From: Talpa occidentalis
Taxonomy: Eukaryota; Chordata; Mammalia; Eulipotyphla; Talpidae
Assembly: GCF_014898055.3 (NCBI RefSeq)
Contig: NW_023601104.1
Coordinates: 41,232,210 to 41,296,209, forward strand
DNA: 64,000 bases
Reading direction: 5' to 3'
Made by a program: the position numbers and the translations under genes. How positions within the stretch are numbered: position 1 is the first letter of the stretch; every line of letters begins with the position of its first letter. This document shows, one piece after another, positions 31,150-42,103 of the stretch. The notes beneath the pieces are model-generated. The model had not been told where the DNA came from. It worked only from the letters and a program-made list of their open reading frames with translations, and did no database searches.

Positions 31150-32262
31150 GAGGGGTACAAGCGATATGTTGGTGGGAATATAAATTGGCACAGGCAGCAT
31201 TAAAACAATATGGAGGGTCTCCCTGGTGGTGCTGCGGTTGAGCGCTGGGTTGCGAAGCTGCCCGCAGCCTCTGCAGCGCCGGTTCGATCCCCGGCTGCTC
31301 CCCGGCCACCGGAGGAGGGTCCCACATGGCGCGCAGACCTCTCCTGCCGCCCACTGCTCCCCTCAGCAGTGTACTTCGGTCCTTCTGCCTGCTCTGCTCC
31401 CCGCTCTGGCTCTGGCGAATTCTCTCACCCTCCCGCGCTTCTGACTGTACCCAGTGCTTGTATAAATGAATGAATAAATCTTTAAAAAAATAAAATAAAA
31501 TAAAATAAATAAAACAATATGGAGGTTACTAAATTTTTTAAAAATAGAACTACCATTTGATCCAGCAATTGCTAGTCTGGATATTATCTGAAGGAAATGA
31601 TATGACGATCATGTAAAAATATCTGCACCCCAATGTTCATAGCAGCATTATTCACAATAGCCATGATATGAAAAAACCTAAGTGTCCATCAGCAGATGAA
31701 TGAATAAAGAAGAAGTGGTATATCTATACTATGTAATATTATTCAGCCTTTAAAAAAAAAAAAAAAAAAGGAAACCCCCCCCTGCCATTTGGAATAGCGT
31801 AGATACACCTTGAGCACATTATGCCAAATGAAATAAGCTGCAAACATAAAGACAAACACTGTACTAGCTCACTGATATATGGGATCTAAAAAAAAAGCTG
31901 AACTCTTAGAGAGTAGAATGGTGGTGGCCAGGAGCTGGGGGGGATAATGAGGAGATGTTGATCAAAGGGTATAAACTTGCATTTATAATAGGAACAAGTT
32001 CTGGGTGACTGTAGTTTTATGGCCTAATTTATAGCCTAGTGGCTGTGGTTAATGATACGATATTGTTGAAAGTTGCTAAGAGAGTAGATTTTAAATGTTC
32101 TCACCATAACAGCAACAAAAATGGTAATTATGTGAGGTGAAGGATGTATTAACTAGACTTATTGTGGTAAACATTTTGCAATATATGCATATATCAATCT
32201 TCACATTGTATACCTAAACTTACACAGTTTATATATCAATTATATCTTTGTAAAGTTGGGGG
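31150..32262 (+). mobile_element. L1 3' fragment interrupted by a SINE
   Basis: The ORF2 end and 3' UTR are recognisable on both sides of the SINE (ttggtgggaatataaattgg; gatccagcaattgctag; ttcatagcagcattattcac). Confidence 0.85.
31217..31510 (+). mobile_element. tRNA-derived SINE, young short-tail subfamily, inside L1
   Basis: TSD AAAACAATATGGAGG at 31202-31216 and 31511-31525. Confidence 0.94.
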
Positions 32263-32405
32263 CAGGGGAGAGAAAAAAGATAAGTGATGTAGTTTAGAGG
32301 TGGGAGAGAAGGTCAGTATAGATTGGGATGGCACTGGGGGTCCAGTGAGAGGGATTCCAGACAAGGAGATCTGGGTTTCTTTCTTTTTCTTTTCTCTTCT
32401 TTTTT

Positions 32406-32679
32406 AAAAAGATTTTATTTTTATTTATTTATGCATATGAGAACTGGGGTATAGGCCAAAAGTGCAGGGGGTAGGGGTGACAGGATTCACCAGAGACAGA
32501 GTGGGGAACAGAACAGGAAGACTGACTGAAATACACTGCTGAGGGGAGCAGCGGGAGAGACAGGAGAGGTCTGCTGCACCATGTGGATAGCTCCTTGGTC
32601 GGGGATTGAACACATGCCCCAGTGACTGATGAGAGCTTCATAGTGCTGAGACTTTAACTCCTGTGCCACCAGGGAGGCC
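32406..32679 (-). mobile_element. tRNA-derived SINE, older subfamily; last copy before the SINE-free half
   Basis: From the AAAAAGATTTTATTTTTATT tail side to CCACCAGGGAGGCCCC. No clear TSD. Confidence 0.85.
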
Positions 32680-34508
32680 CCTGAGCTTATTTCTTTAACT
32701 ACTGCATGGGTGCCATTGTTCCTTAAACCCACAGCCTCTCTTCTCTCAGCCCATACTTGGAAAGGATTTTTAGAATAGGTGGTACTTAAGGCAGTCTTTG
32801 AAGGATAGGTTGCAAATAGATGAAGGGGAAATGGGAAATGTGCTAGGAATAGCGTGAAAAGAGGTTGTGGTGGATGAATTAGGATCAGACTTTCGTGGGC
32901 CTTAAATGCCATCCTGGGGTGGAGAAGGTGGTTTGGATTTGATCCTGTAGACCTTCCGGTTTCCTTAAGAGGAGACACAGGATTTGAGTGATACCTTAGG
33001 TAAACATGTCAGTGTGGAGGATAAGACAAGAGGGGAGCAGAGGGAGGTCAATTAAGAGGCCATTCAGCTGTCCAGATCTGACTTGCTAATGGCCTACCTA
33101 GGGAGGTGGTAATCCATCTATATATAAAGATCTAAGACTGTCCTTAGGAAGAGGAGACAGTCTTATCTCTTCAGTAAGACCCCCATGTGGCCAGACACAA
33201 AGAAAGAGAGAGGGCTGGTTGGGCCTTAGTGTGACCTGGTTTCTCCACTCTTCCCTTGACCTGCTCACACATGCCCTTTGTACCAAGAGTCCAGGAAACT
33301 ATGCAGCCACAGCCCCATCATCATGATCTGGTGGGGTCCAGCACTTTCCTCTGTGTGGCTTGTTTCTTTGACTAAACTCAATGCCATGGCATCCCTTTGG
33401 CCGGCAGAGTTTAGTGAAATTTACTCCTGGTGGTGCTGGAAGAAGCTGTGACTTGTCACTCTGTCCCAACCTACTTTGTCTTTCTGAAGGGTCAGTTGCC
33501 AGGGTTCTTCAGCCCCACCCTCAGCCACCGCTGGTTGGTCTAAGACTGAGGCTCAGCGTTATCGCATCAAGGTCAGTTGTTTCTCCTGCCCTGTGAAACC
33601 ACAAGACAGCTTTTATGCCCTTGTGAATCTTGGGCAGAAGGGTGACCAGGAGAGAGGAGGCACCACATCCTTTCACTACATACTCACAACTTTAGCATGA
33701 GAAGGAGAAGCTATCCTGCCAGAGGGCCATCAGGAATGCCATGTTGCACATGGAAGTTCATGTTCACCGCCAAAGCAGAGGGGAGAGAGAGCTCCAGGGT
33801 CCAGTTTCCCTTCATCTTGGCCACTCAGTCACCTGCCTTCCTGGAAAGAATCTGAGCCCCCCTCCTCCGGCTAACAACACCCTCGCTCTGTTCTGTCTTT
33901 GTCCCCGTTCACTTCTCTTCTACTTTGACCATAAGGTGAAATGTGAGCCCGGCATCACAGTCCCCCAAGAGCAAACCCAACATCAAGGTCCCTGCCTCGG
34001 TGTGTCTGTAGCCCACTCTTCTGCTGCAGCAGAGCACTCTGATTCATCTGCACCTCTCCTCAGCTGGGGACTCCTTCAGGCCAGGGACAGAGCCTTATGT
34101 GTCTTCCCAGTGCCCGCCACAAGAAAACAAGAGGAACCCAGCTCTGCTCCTCCACTTGCGGTTACCCCAGCAATACCTTTTGCAGGTACCCCAGCCCCCA
34201 CTCCACTCCAGGTGCTTGGAGGATGACAGACAGGAGACTCCAGGGTGACGCTCAGGGGTGTCACGGGTAGTGGCTTCCCAGTGCTGGGGATTCCACTGCC
34301 TTGTCCTCAGCCGTCCTCTGAGCAGGAGGGGCTGCTCTGGCAGCCAGTCCTAAAGCCTGATTTGAGGTTGGGAAGAAGTGAAGCCACAGATCACATGCCT
34401 TCCTCACCGGTTCTGGCTGTAGCCCAGCTTTTCCTTAGCGTCCCCCGCCCCCCAACCTCAGTCCCCAAATCCCCGACTCGCGTCCTCCAGCCTTCACTTA
34501 GCCCCAGG
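32680..34508. other. PSMB11 upstream region
   Basis: No repeats of the young families and no exon are seen. The frame of PSMB11 stays open to an ATG at 34245. No obvious TATA box near the CDS. Confidence 0.5.
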
Positions 34509-35402
34509 ATGGCGCTGCAGGATGTGTGCAAGTGGTGGGCCCGGGGCACCCAGGAACCATCCCCTCATCTGCCTCCAGCTGGTGGCTGGGCTGTGCCCCG
34601 GGGCTGTGACCCTCAAACCTTCCTGCAGATCCATGGCCCTCGGCTGGCCCACGGCACCACCACCCTGGCCTTCCGCTTCCGTCACGGAGTCATCGCTGCG
34701 GCCGACACGCGTTCCTCCTGTGGCAGCTACGTGGCCTGTCCAGCCTCACGGAAGGTCATCCCGGTGCACCAGCACCTCCTGGGCACCACCTCCGGCACCT
34801 CCGCCGACTGTGCCACATGGTACCGGGTGCTGCAGCGGGAGCTGCGGCTGCGGGCACTGAGGGAAGGTCAGCTGCCCAGTGTGGCCGGTGCCGCCAAACT
34901 CTTATCAGCCATGATGTTCCCCTATCGGGGCCTGGATCTGTGTGTGGCCACCGCCCTGTGCGGCTGGGACCGCTCTGGCCCTGCCCTCTTCTATGTCTAT
35001 AGCGACGGCACCTGCCTGCAGGGGAACATCTTCTCCGTGGGCTCCGGATCGCCCTATGCCTACGGCGTGCTGGACCGCGGCTACCGCTACGACATGACCA
35101 CCCAGGAGGCCTACGCCCTGGCTCGCCGCGCGGTGGCCCACGCCACCCACCGAGATGCCTACTCAGGGGGCTCCGTAGACCTTTTCCATGTGCGGGAGAG
35201 TGGGTGGGAGTACGTGTCACGGAACGACGCCTGGGCGCTGTACTCGGAGCTGCAGAAGCTCCCAGAGCCAGAGAAGGAAGAGGAGGCCAGGGAAGCCGGT
35301 CCTGAGCCTGCCACCCCCCGAAAAGCTGGGGAAGGCGGGGACCTCGCTGCTGGGCCAGCCCTGGGGGACTCCAGGATGCCCGGAGAGACTGAGGTGCTGT
35401 AA
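34509..35402 (+). CDS. PSMB11: Proteasome subunit beta type-11 (thymoproteasome beta5t), single exon
   Basis: Beta5t replaces PSMB5 in proteasomes of cortical thymic epithelial cells, where it shapes MHC class I peptides for positive selection of CD8 T cells (established knowledge). The 297-aa frame has no intron, as in human. I chose the ATG at 34509 because MALQDVCKW matches the known N-terminus and has A at -3 and G at +4; an in-frame ATG at 34245 opens an 88-codon extension without homology that I recognise. The propeptide is residues 1-49; T50 is mature T1 in HGTTTLAF. Catalytic D17 and K33 are present. Pocket positions 20, 31, 45 and 49 are Ser, Ser, Thr and Ser, against Ala, Val, Met and Ala in the neighbouring PSMB5, which fits the hydrophilic pocket known for beta5t. 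The acidic, Pro-rich C-terminal tail from about residue 255 is the divergent part. It is transcribed divergently from PSMB5. Confidence 0.96.
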   Translation: MALQDVCKWWARGTQEPSPHLPPAGGWAVPRGCDPQTFLQIHGPRLAHGTTTLAFRFRHGVIAAADTRSSCGSYVACPASRKVIPVHQHLLGTTSGTSADCATWYRVLQRELRLRALREGQLPSVAGAAKLLSAMMFPYRGLDLCVATALCGWDRSGPALFYVYSDGTCLQGNIFSVGSGSPYAYGVLDRGYRYDMTTQEAYALARRAVAHATHRDAYSGGSVDLFHVRESGWEYVSRNDAWALYSELQKLPEPEKEEEAREAGPEPATPRKAGEGGDLAAGPALGDSRMPGETEVL

Positions 35403-35959
35403 GAAGCAAAAGGACTTGGGGGCTTAGAGCAAGGAAGAGGGTGGGGGGATGGGGCCGCAGGGGCAGCAGCCTCCCACCATTTGGCTCCAGCCCTTAAGGC
35501 TTGACGGCTTTATTTATTCCAGGTCCCCATCCTTCCTGCCTCTCAGAGCTATTGATGCTCTGCCCGGCACGTTCTTATTGACGCCCAATAGATTGGTCCA
35601 GCCTCCTTGTCGGCACCGAGTCCTTCTTTTCGCAGATGCTTACTGCGTGGCTGCTGCACGCCAGACACCGTGCTAGGTGCTAGACCCTCTTTTTTTTTTT
35701 TTACCATCCTCTTCTGCTTTTTTCATCCCATCCCCTCTCTCTCTCCTTCCCTCAGGTTTTCGCCCTCCCTCTCAGTTTTGGTCTTTTCACCTTCTCACCT
35801 CCGTGAATGGGGGAGTAGCTGGAGGGGGAAGAGGTGGGGATGGAGCCCAGAGGGCCCAGGCGGGGAGGGGCGGGGAGAGTATGGACACCCACAGGGTGGT
35901 GACAGGCTTTTCCCTTCTCCTCTGCCACCTCCCTGCACCCCCACTGAACTCTAATGATT

Positions 35960-36110
35960 ACTTCTTTACTGAATGTGATGCTCATGATAACTCTTTGGAG
36001 GAAAAAATTATCCTCACTTTACAGAAGAGGAGCTAGGGTAGCGGGTTGTGTGGCTTGCTGGAGGTGACACAGCAAGTGGCAGAGCTGAGGCTGAGCGCTG
36101 GGCCTTCCGC
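35960..36110 (-). mobile_element. MIR element
   Basis: Reverse wording: attatcctcactttacagaa, then gaggtgacacagcaagtggc. Confidence 0.7.
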
Positions 36111-38016
36111 TCCAGAGCTCCGCTCCTCCTGCGGCAGCTGCTCCTCCAGGCCCCTTCCCTGCCCCTCTCCTCTCTCAGCAGGCAGAGCCCTGCAGGCATC
36201 TGGGAGTGATGTGAGGGAGAGCGGCTGGGTCAAGCCCCTGCGTGGTGGCTAGAGAGGAGTGAACCCAGAGGGTCCAAGGGTTTAGAGGGCTGAGCCCAGG
36301 GAAGCTGCCCGCACCCAGCCTCAGCTGGTCGGGGCTGTCAGGCCTTGAAGACCTGTCATTGCTGCTGCCAGATTCCTCCCCCCGGCACCGCTTGCCTTCT
36401 TTCCAGCCTCTTCTTCCCGGAGATCCCTCTGAGGAATGAAGGAAAGGGAGTTTGCCGTGCCCGTACGAACTGTCAGGTTAGCGCATGCTCTCCAGCCCCT
36501 TCTTGCCCCCTTCTGCTCCCCTGCAAGCCCTGACTGGAGAGGTAGGCTGACCCCAGGAGGCACACCACCCGCCCCCTCCCAGGCCAAGTAGGGGAAGAAA
36601 GCAAGGTTGACCTAAGATGGGGCCTTGCTCAACCTTCTCTCTCTCATCCCACTTCTCCAGCCACCTTCCTTCCCTCTGGACAGCCCTCCTCCGCCAAGGC
36701 CTGAGCCCCACCCGTGCACTTCGCACCCCAGACTGAGAATTCCCCCAGGTGGGAGCTACCCAGACAGAGGGGACCCCCAGGTCTGATCAGGGGATGACTA
36801 TGGAGGAGGGAGCACTGGTCAGGGATCAAGGAAATCAATGGGGGTGGAGGGGAGGAAAGTGTGGTGGGAAACAGGCAAACAGTACCAGCCTTGGAGCCAG
36901 GGTCCAGAAATCTGTCCAGGGGCCTCTGTAGCAACCTTTCTTCAGGGAAGGAAGTGTGGGACTCTGGGAATGATAATAGGGGCCTGGGAACCCCTGGGCC
37001 AGCCTAGACCCTGCGGGCCACAGGAGGAAGGCAGCCTTCGCCCCCGGGGTTAAAGTGATTGAGTGGCAAGAGGGCGTGTCTCCTGTGCAGAGATGGGGAT
37101 GGACCTTGTGTGGGGCTTGTGAGTGGGCCTGCATAGGTGTGTGCACGGGAGTGGGGCAGGTGGAACATGTGTGGTTCCTGTGTGCAGAGACAGTAAAGAG
37201 ACTGGAAGAGAAAGAGTAATAGCAGGTAAGAGCGGCCACTGATGTTCACAGGAGAAGGCCTCATCACTCCTTTTGGGAAAGTGGTCCAGAGTAAGAGGAG
37301 GTGGGGACAGACTCATCCTACCCCTTTCCTGAGCCTGCATCGTCCCACCTCTATCCTGCCACAAGGGAGTGAGAAAAGGCAGGGAGGGAAGGGTGCTTGG
37401 GAGCTTGAGGTACCACCTCACCCCACCAAAGACTTGCTAGGAGCTGCAAGCAGCTCACTCCCTGGGGCGCTCAGCACCCTCTCCTTCCCATAACCTTGAC
37501 AGGATTGAACCTAGACATGAAGGGCAGAGAGGAGGGGAGCCCTTTACTGCACCTGCTCCCATCACCTCTCTCCTTTTTCTTCCACGGTCTGCCCCTCTTC
37601 ACTGCCTGTTCTTCAGGATGGAACACTAAACAGAGATGGGCCCAGGGGTCTTGTTGACAAGCCTGTTTCCCTATGCCTGTTTATCCTTGAAGTTTTTAAT
37701 GGGTTGGGGTGGATCTCAGAGGGCTGGGAGAGCAGGTGAAGGCTGCGTCCCATTTCAGTGCCCCAGCACTACCTAGGAGTGGCCTGTGAGTCAGCCCCTC
37801 CTTCCCACCAGGGACTCCTGAAGCTGTGGTGCTGATGTCAGGGTGAGGCCAAAGGGCAGAGGTCTTGCCTGCCCTTCCTCATCTGGAGGACCCTATTCCT
37901 CTACGCCCTGCTGGATGCTGCCTCCTACAGTCTCCCAAGGCCTTCCAGGACAGACAGTGGCCCTTGTACAGGACCCCGGGCAATCAGGGGTCCAGTTCCA
38001 GCTTTTCCTCAGAGTA

Positions 38017-38022
38017 AATAAA
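38017..38022 (+). terminator. Possible PSMB11 polyadenylation signal (AATAAA)
   Basis: This is the first canonical AATAAA I found on the plus strand after the PSMB11 stop; it would imply a 3' UTR of about 2.6 kb. Nearer non-canonical signals are possible. Confidence 0.3.
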
Positions 38023-38902
38023 TGTCAAGTCCATCACTGGTGCCGGGGTCCTTGTTCTCCCAGCTGGCTGCCCCAACTAAGCAGGAAGCTGTGAGAGAAG
38101 ATATCCTTTTGTTGAAACAGCTTCCCCTATTGCCAGTGCCCACATCAGGAGGGGTGGGTCACAAGGACTTGTTCTGATCCTTCTGCTTGAGCCTCCGTGA
38201 GCCCTGCCTGGAGTTGGGAAGCTTGGGTGCTTATGTGGGTTTCCGGGTGGACGCTTCTCTGCTCAGGAGTGGACTTGGAGTAATGCCAGTTGCCCCCTCA
38301 GCTCCTACCCCAGATGAGTCTGATTCTGCCCCGCTACAGCCCTTCTCCTGGTGCCCTCCCTCCTCTTCTGTGCTTCACGAAGAGTGAGCCATGGACGGGA
38401 GAATCAAAGGTGGGGGACAGGATCAGATCCACTGTGACTGTGCCCTCTCTCCCAGAGCACAGCCCCACAGGCCTCAGGAAGGGCTGGCTTGCCCTCTCTG
38501 CCGCCTACCACCCACATTTGTTTCTAGTCTAGAATCCCTTTTCCTCTCTTCTGAGCATTTTTACTTCCCGCCCCCCTTCTTGGTAGCTCTTGACCTTTGC
38601 ATCTCCTTCCCATCCTCCCTTCTGGCCCATCCCCACATCTTAATTTCCTTGGACAGTTTGAGAACAACAGGGAACCCAGAGAGTTGGTGGTGGGGGTTCG
38701 AGTCAGTATCTCTTTACTCCCTGAATGGAATCAGCCCAGACCCTCCACGAAGAGGGACTTGACTGGATTGTCCCCCAAAGGAGAAAGCGCAGGAGGGGAT
38801 GGGCTGAGGCCTCTCCTCCGCCCTTTGGTGTAGCAATGCTCTGTAGAGAAACCTGAGTGGAGGAAGAGAATCAGGCTCTGCCTTTACAAAATAAAGTGTT
38901 TG

Positions 38903-38908
38903 TTTATT
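38903..38908 (-). terminator. Candidate CDH24 polyadenylation signal (AATAAA)
   Basis: AATAAA on the minus strand lies about 0.86 kb past the CDH24 stop. A plus-strand AATAAA sits at 38890-38895, so the motif pair could serve both converging genes, although PSMB11 has an earlier plus-strand AATAAA at 38017-38022. Confidence 0.55.
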
Positions 38909-39764
38909 ATGAAATTAGAGATGGAGGCCCCTCCCCTTCCTCCCTCTTTCCCCTTCCCCAGCTGCCTCCCCCTTCTTTCCCCTCCCCTCCCCCTGGGGCT
39001 TGGGAAGCACACAAATCAATGCCCAGAGCAGGCTGACAGGTGGGCAGAGCTCCAGGGAGGCGGCCATGTGGGGGGCTGGAGCTCTGGTCCTGGGAGGTGG
39101 GCTGGCTCCTCTCTTTGCTGGAGGCCATGGAGCCAGGATGAGGCCATGAGTGATGGATGGAACCATGCGGGCAGGTCTGTAAAGACAGGAGAGCTGGTTA
39201 GAAGTGATGAGTGGATCAAAGGGCGGGGCTTCGGGCTATCCCTGTGCCCCATATGTAGTCTGGAGGCACTGACCTGGGGCTGAACATCCCCTGCAGGAGA
39301 GTGGGCAGCAGTGGCTGGAAGTTTCTCTTGCTTTTGGAATGGATAACAGAGAAAACCAAAAAGCCAGTCACAGGGACCCAGAGAGAATGCGGGCAGATGT
39401 GGGCAGGAGACAGACACAGAGCATGTGTGGAGGCCAGGAAGACAGAGCATGGGAGAGATTTAGAATCAGGGAGACAAAAACAGAGCCACGGAGAAAGTGA
39501 AATCACAGTGAGAACAGAGGTGCAGTCGGGGCCACATAGCCCAGACCTTGACAGGGAGAGTGTTACAGATTCCTGGAGAGACACAGAAGACTCAGGAGGA
39601 GAGGGAGGTAAGAAGGAGGTTGCCCTGGGGGAGTTGGGAGGAGGGGCACAGGGACAGGAGGAGGCCTGGGGCCCCTGGGCTGCTGCTACCTGCCTGGACC
39701 CCGGGGCTCACTCAGAGGGCCTGTTCGGCCGCCCCACTGCAGGGGGCAGGGCCAGGGCCAGCTC

Positions 39765-42065
39765 TCAGGGGGTCGGGGGCTCCTTGGCCCCATACAGCTC
39801 GGCCAGGGTGCGGAAGAGGGGTCCCCAGTCGTCCAAGGGCTCCGCGGGGCCAAGGACACCGCCGGCCTCGCTGCCGGACCCCAGGGAGCTGAGGGAGCCG
39901 CAGGAGGAGCCCCGGCCCTCGTAGCCGTACACCTGCACCGAGTCGTAGGGCGGCACGCTGGGGTCCTCGTCCGCCTCGCGGAGCCGCAGCGCCAGCAGCT
40001 GGGCCACGTCGGCAGGGCCGGGCGGCCGGGGCTGGCGCGGCGCGCGGGTCCGGGGCAGCACGTCGCGGCGTGCAGGCGGGCCCGGGGCAGGTGGGGCCGC
40101 CCCGTCGGGGTTCTGCAGGGCGCTGATGTCGAAGGCCTCCGTGTCCTCCTCGCCACCGCCCTCGTCATCGTAGGTGATGATGTTCTCGCGCACGTCCTCC
40201 TCCTCCAGCACCATCAGTGCTTCCTGCTTTTGGCGCCGCAGGGCCGCGAAGAGCACCACCAGGGCTGGGGAGAGGCCACCGGGCGCTGAGCCGGGCGGGG
40301 CGCCTGCGGGGGCCGCCCGGTCCCCTCTGAAGGGCGCATAGGGTAGGTGACAGAGGGGGCCACGCGGCCGGGGGCGGGGCACACCCTCCTGTGACCGGCT
40401 TTGCATGTGAGTTCACCCCTTACTAGCAGTGTGACCTGGGCGGGGCTTAACGCCTCCCAACCTCCGTGCCCTTTAGAGGCCTTGTGGGTGAAATAGGGAA
40501 AACATTGACCTCTTAGGGTGGATGAAGGGATGAAATGAAATACCACACATGATGTGACTAATTCCACAGGGGCTGAGAGCTGGGGTGCAAAGAACACTTT
40601 TTTTTTTTAATGGCTGTGCCTGCCATTAGATTGGCAAGTCAGGGTTATGAAGGCAGAGCTCTTCTCTTAGGTACATCAGGCAGAGGGGAAATCTAGACTT
40701 GAGGGTTTCTTTGAGCCTGAGGGTGGGTTTCCCCATGTTTATACCCCCACTTCCTCTCCATACCCCCAGGGGTCTTGGAGCCCCTATCTGTGTCCCACTG
40801 TGATCTGACTCACCAAGCAGGGTGCCCACACAGGTGACAATGGCAAGTAGGGCCCCGGTGCTGAGCCCAGCAGGTGAGAGCTGAGCCTCTGGCCGGCAGG
40901 ATGCCACAGAGCCGTCAGGCCGGCAGCGGCACACGCTGACAGTCACTGTGGCAGTGCTGCTCAGTGCTGGCTGCCCCCAGTCCCACAGCTCAATGGGAAC
41001 CAGGTAGGGGGCCTGGCGAGGTGGAGCAGGGCGGGAGGGCAGCAGCAGGCTGGCAGAGCCATCTGTGGGAGAGGAAAGAGGTTGGGACACTTCCTAAGAC
41101 ACCTTCTCATAGGGTCAGTCGGTCCATGCCAGGGAGACAGCTTCCCGTGAGGAAGGCTTGAAAAGAGCAAAGATGTGCAGCTCCACATACACCTTCTGTT
41201 GGGTGGAGGCCCAACACCTTCTGTTGGGTGGGCAAGGGTCAGGCAGGCTAGGCTGCGAGGCTGGTGAAGGGGAGGAGGAGGGAGGCAGGCATGGGCATGG
41301 CAGTAGAGACCACACACCTCGGTTGTCCCGCACAGTGAAGTTGGCATCAGGGCCCAGGGGACCTTGAAGGGAGACTCGACTACTGTTGCCAGTTTCATCT
41401 TTGTCCAGGGCACGGATGACCTGAATCAGCTGGGAGGAAGAAGAAAGGCCTTGTATGGAGTGGGCTGCTGGAGGTCTGGAGGTCCCAACCCCTCTGCCTC
41501 AGCTGCTCACCTGGCCTGGGGCTGCAGAATCACACACAAAGGTGTCATAGGGCTCAGTCAGCTGGGGAGCATTGTCATTCTCATCCAAGGTCTGGATGGC
41601 CACTTGCACGCGGGAGGCCTGTGCAGAGCTGTCTGAAGCCAGAACACGAACACATACACCCCCCAGGCACACACAACAGATTTACACACATCACACAGGG
41701 TGCACGGACAGCACATTGCATGCACATGCAACCCATGAAATATGCATACAATATGCAGGTAGCAACAATGTTATGAAATAAACAGAACAATAGCAACATT
41801 CAGGTAGCACCCAAGATATGTACAATAAAAATACATTCAACAGGGATGTAGCACCCAGGATACACATGTATCATAGCCCACATGCAGGGCACACACATTG
41901 TAAGTGAAGGTTATAAGGTGCATATGGGTCATACACAGACAATAGCCATGAAATACACAAACATATTCATACCACATATTTGATGGACATTCACCATTTA
42001 AAACAAATGCATCACACAAAAAGCAGTGAATGCCCAGATAATGCATTTTCATGCATAGCACCAGT

Positions 42066-42103
<38 letters not shown>

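Larger units (their letters stand above)
35403..38880. other. Region between convergent PSMB11 and CDH24
   Basis: Contains the PSMB11 3' UTR of unknown length, a MIR at about 35960-36110 (minus) and GC-moderate single-copy-looking DNA. No other gene is seen. Confidence 0.5.

Noticed and set aside
34756..35409. 217-codon frame antisense to PSMB11
   Set aside because: It is a shadow of the GC-rich PSMB11 exon; the sense strand has clear homology and catalytic residues.
39686..40168. 160-codon frame beside the last CDH24 exon
   Set aside because: It overlaps the CDH24 tail exon in another frame on the same strand and has no family match.
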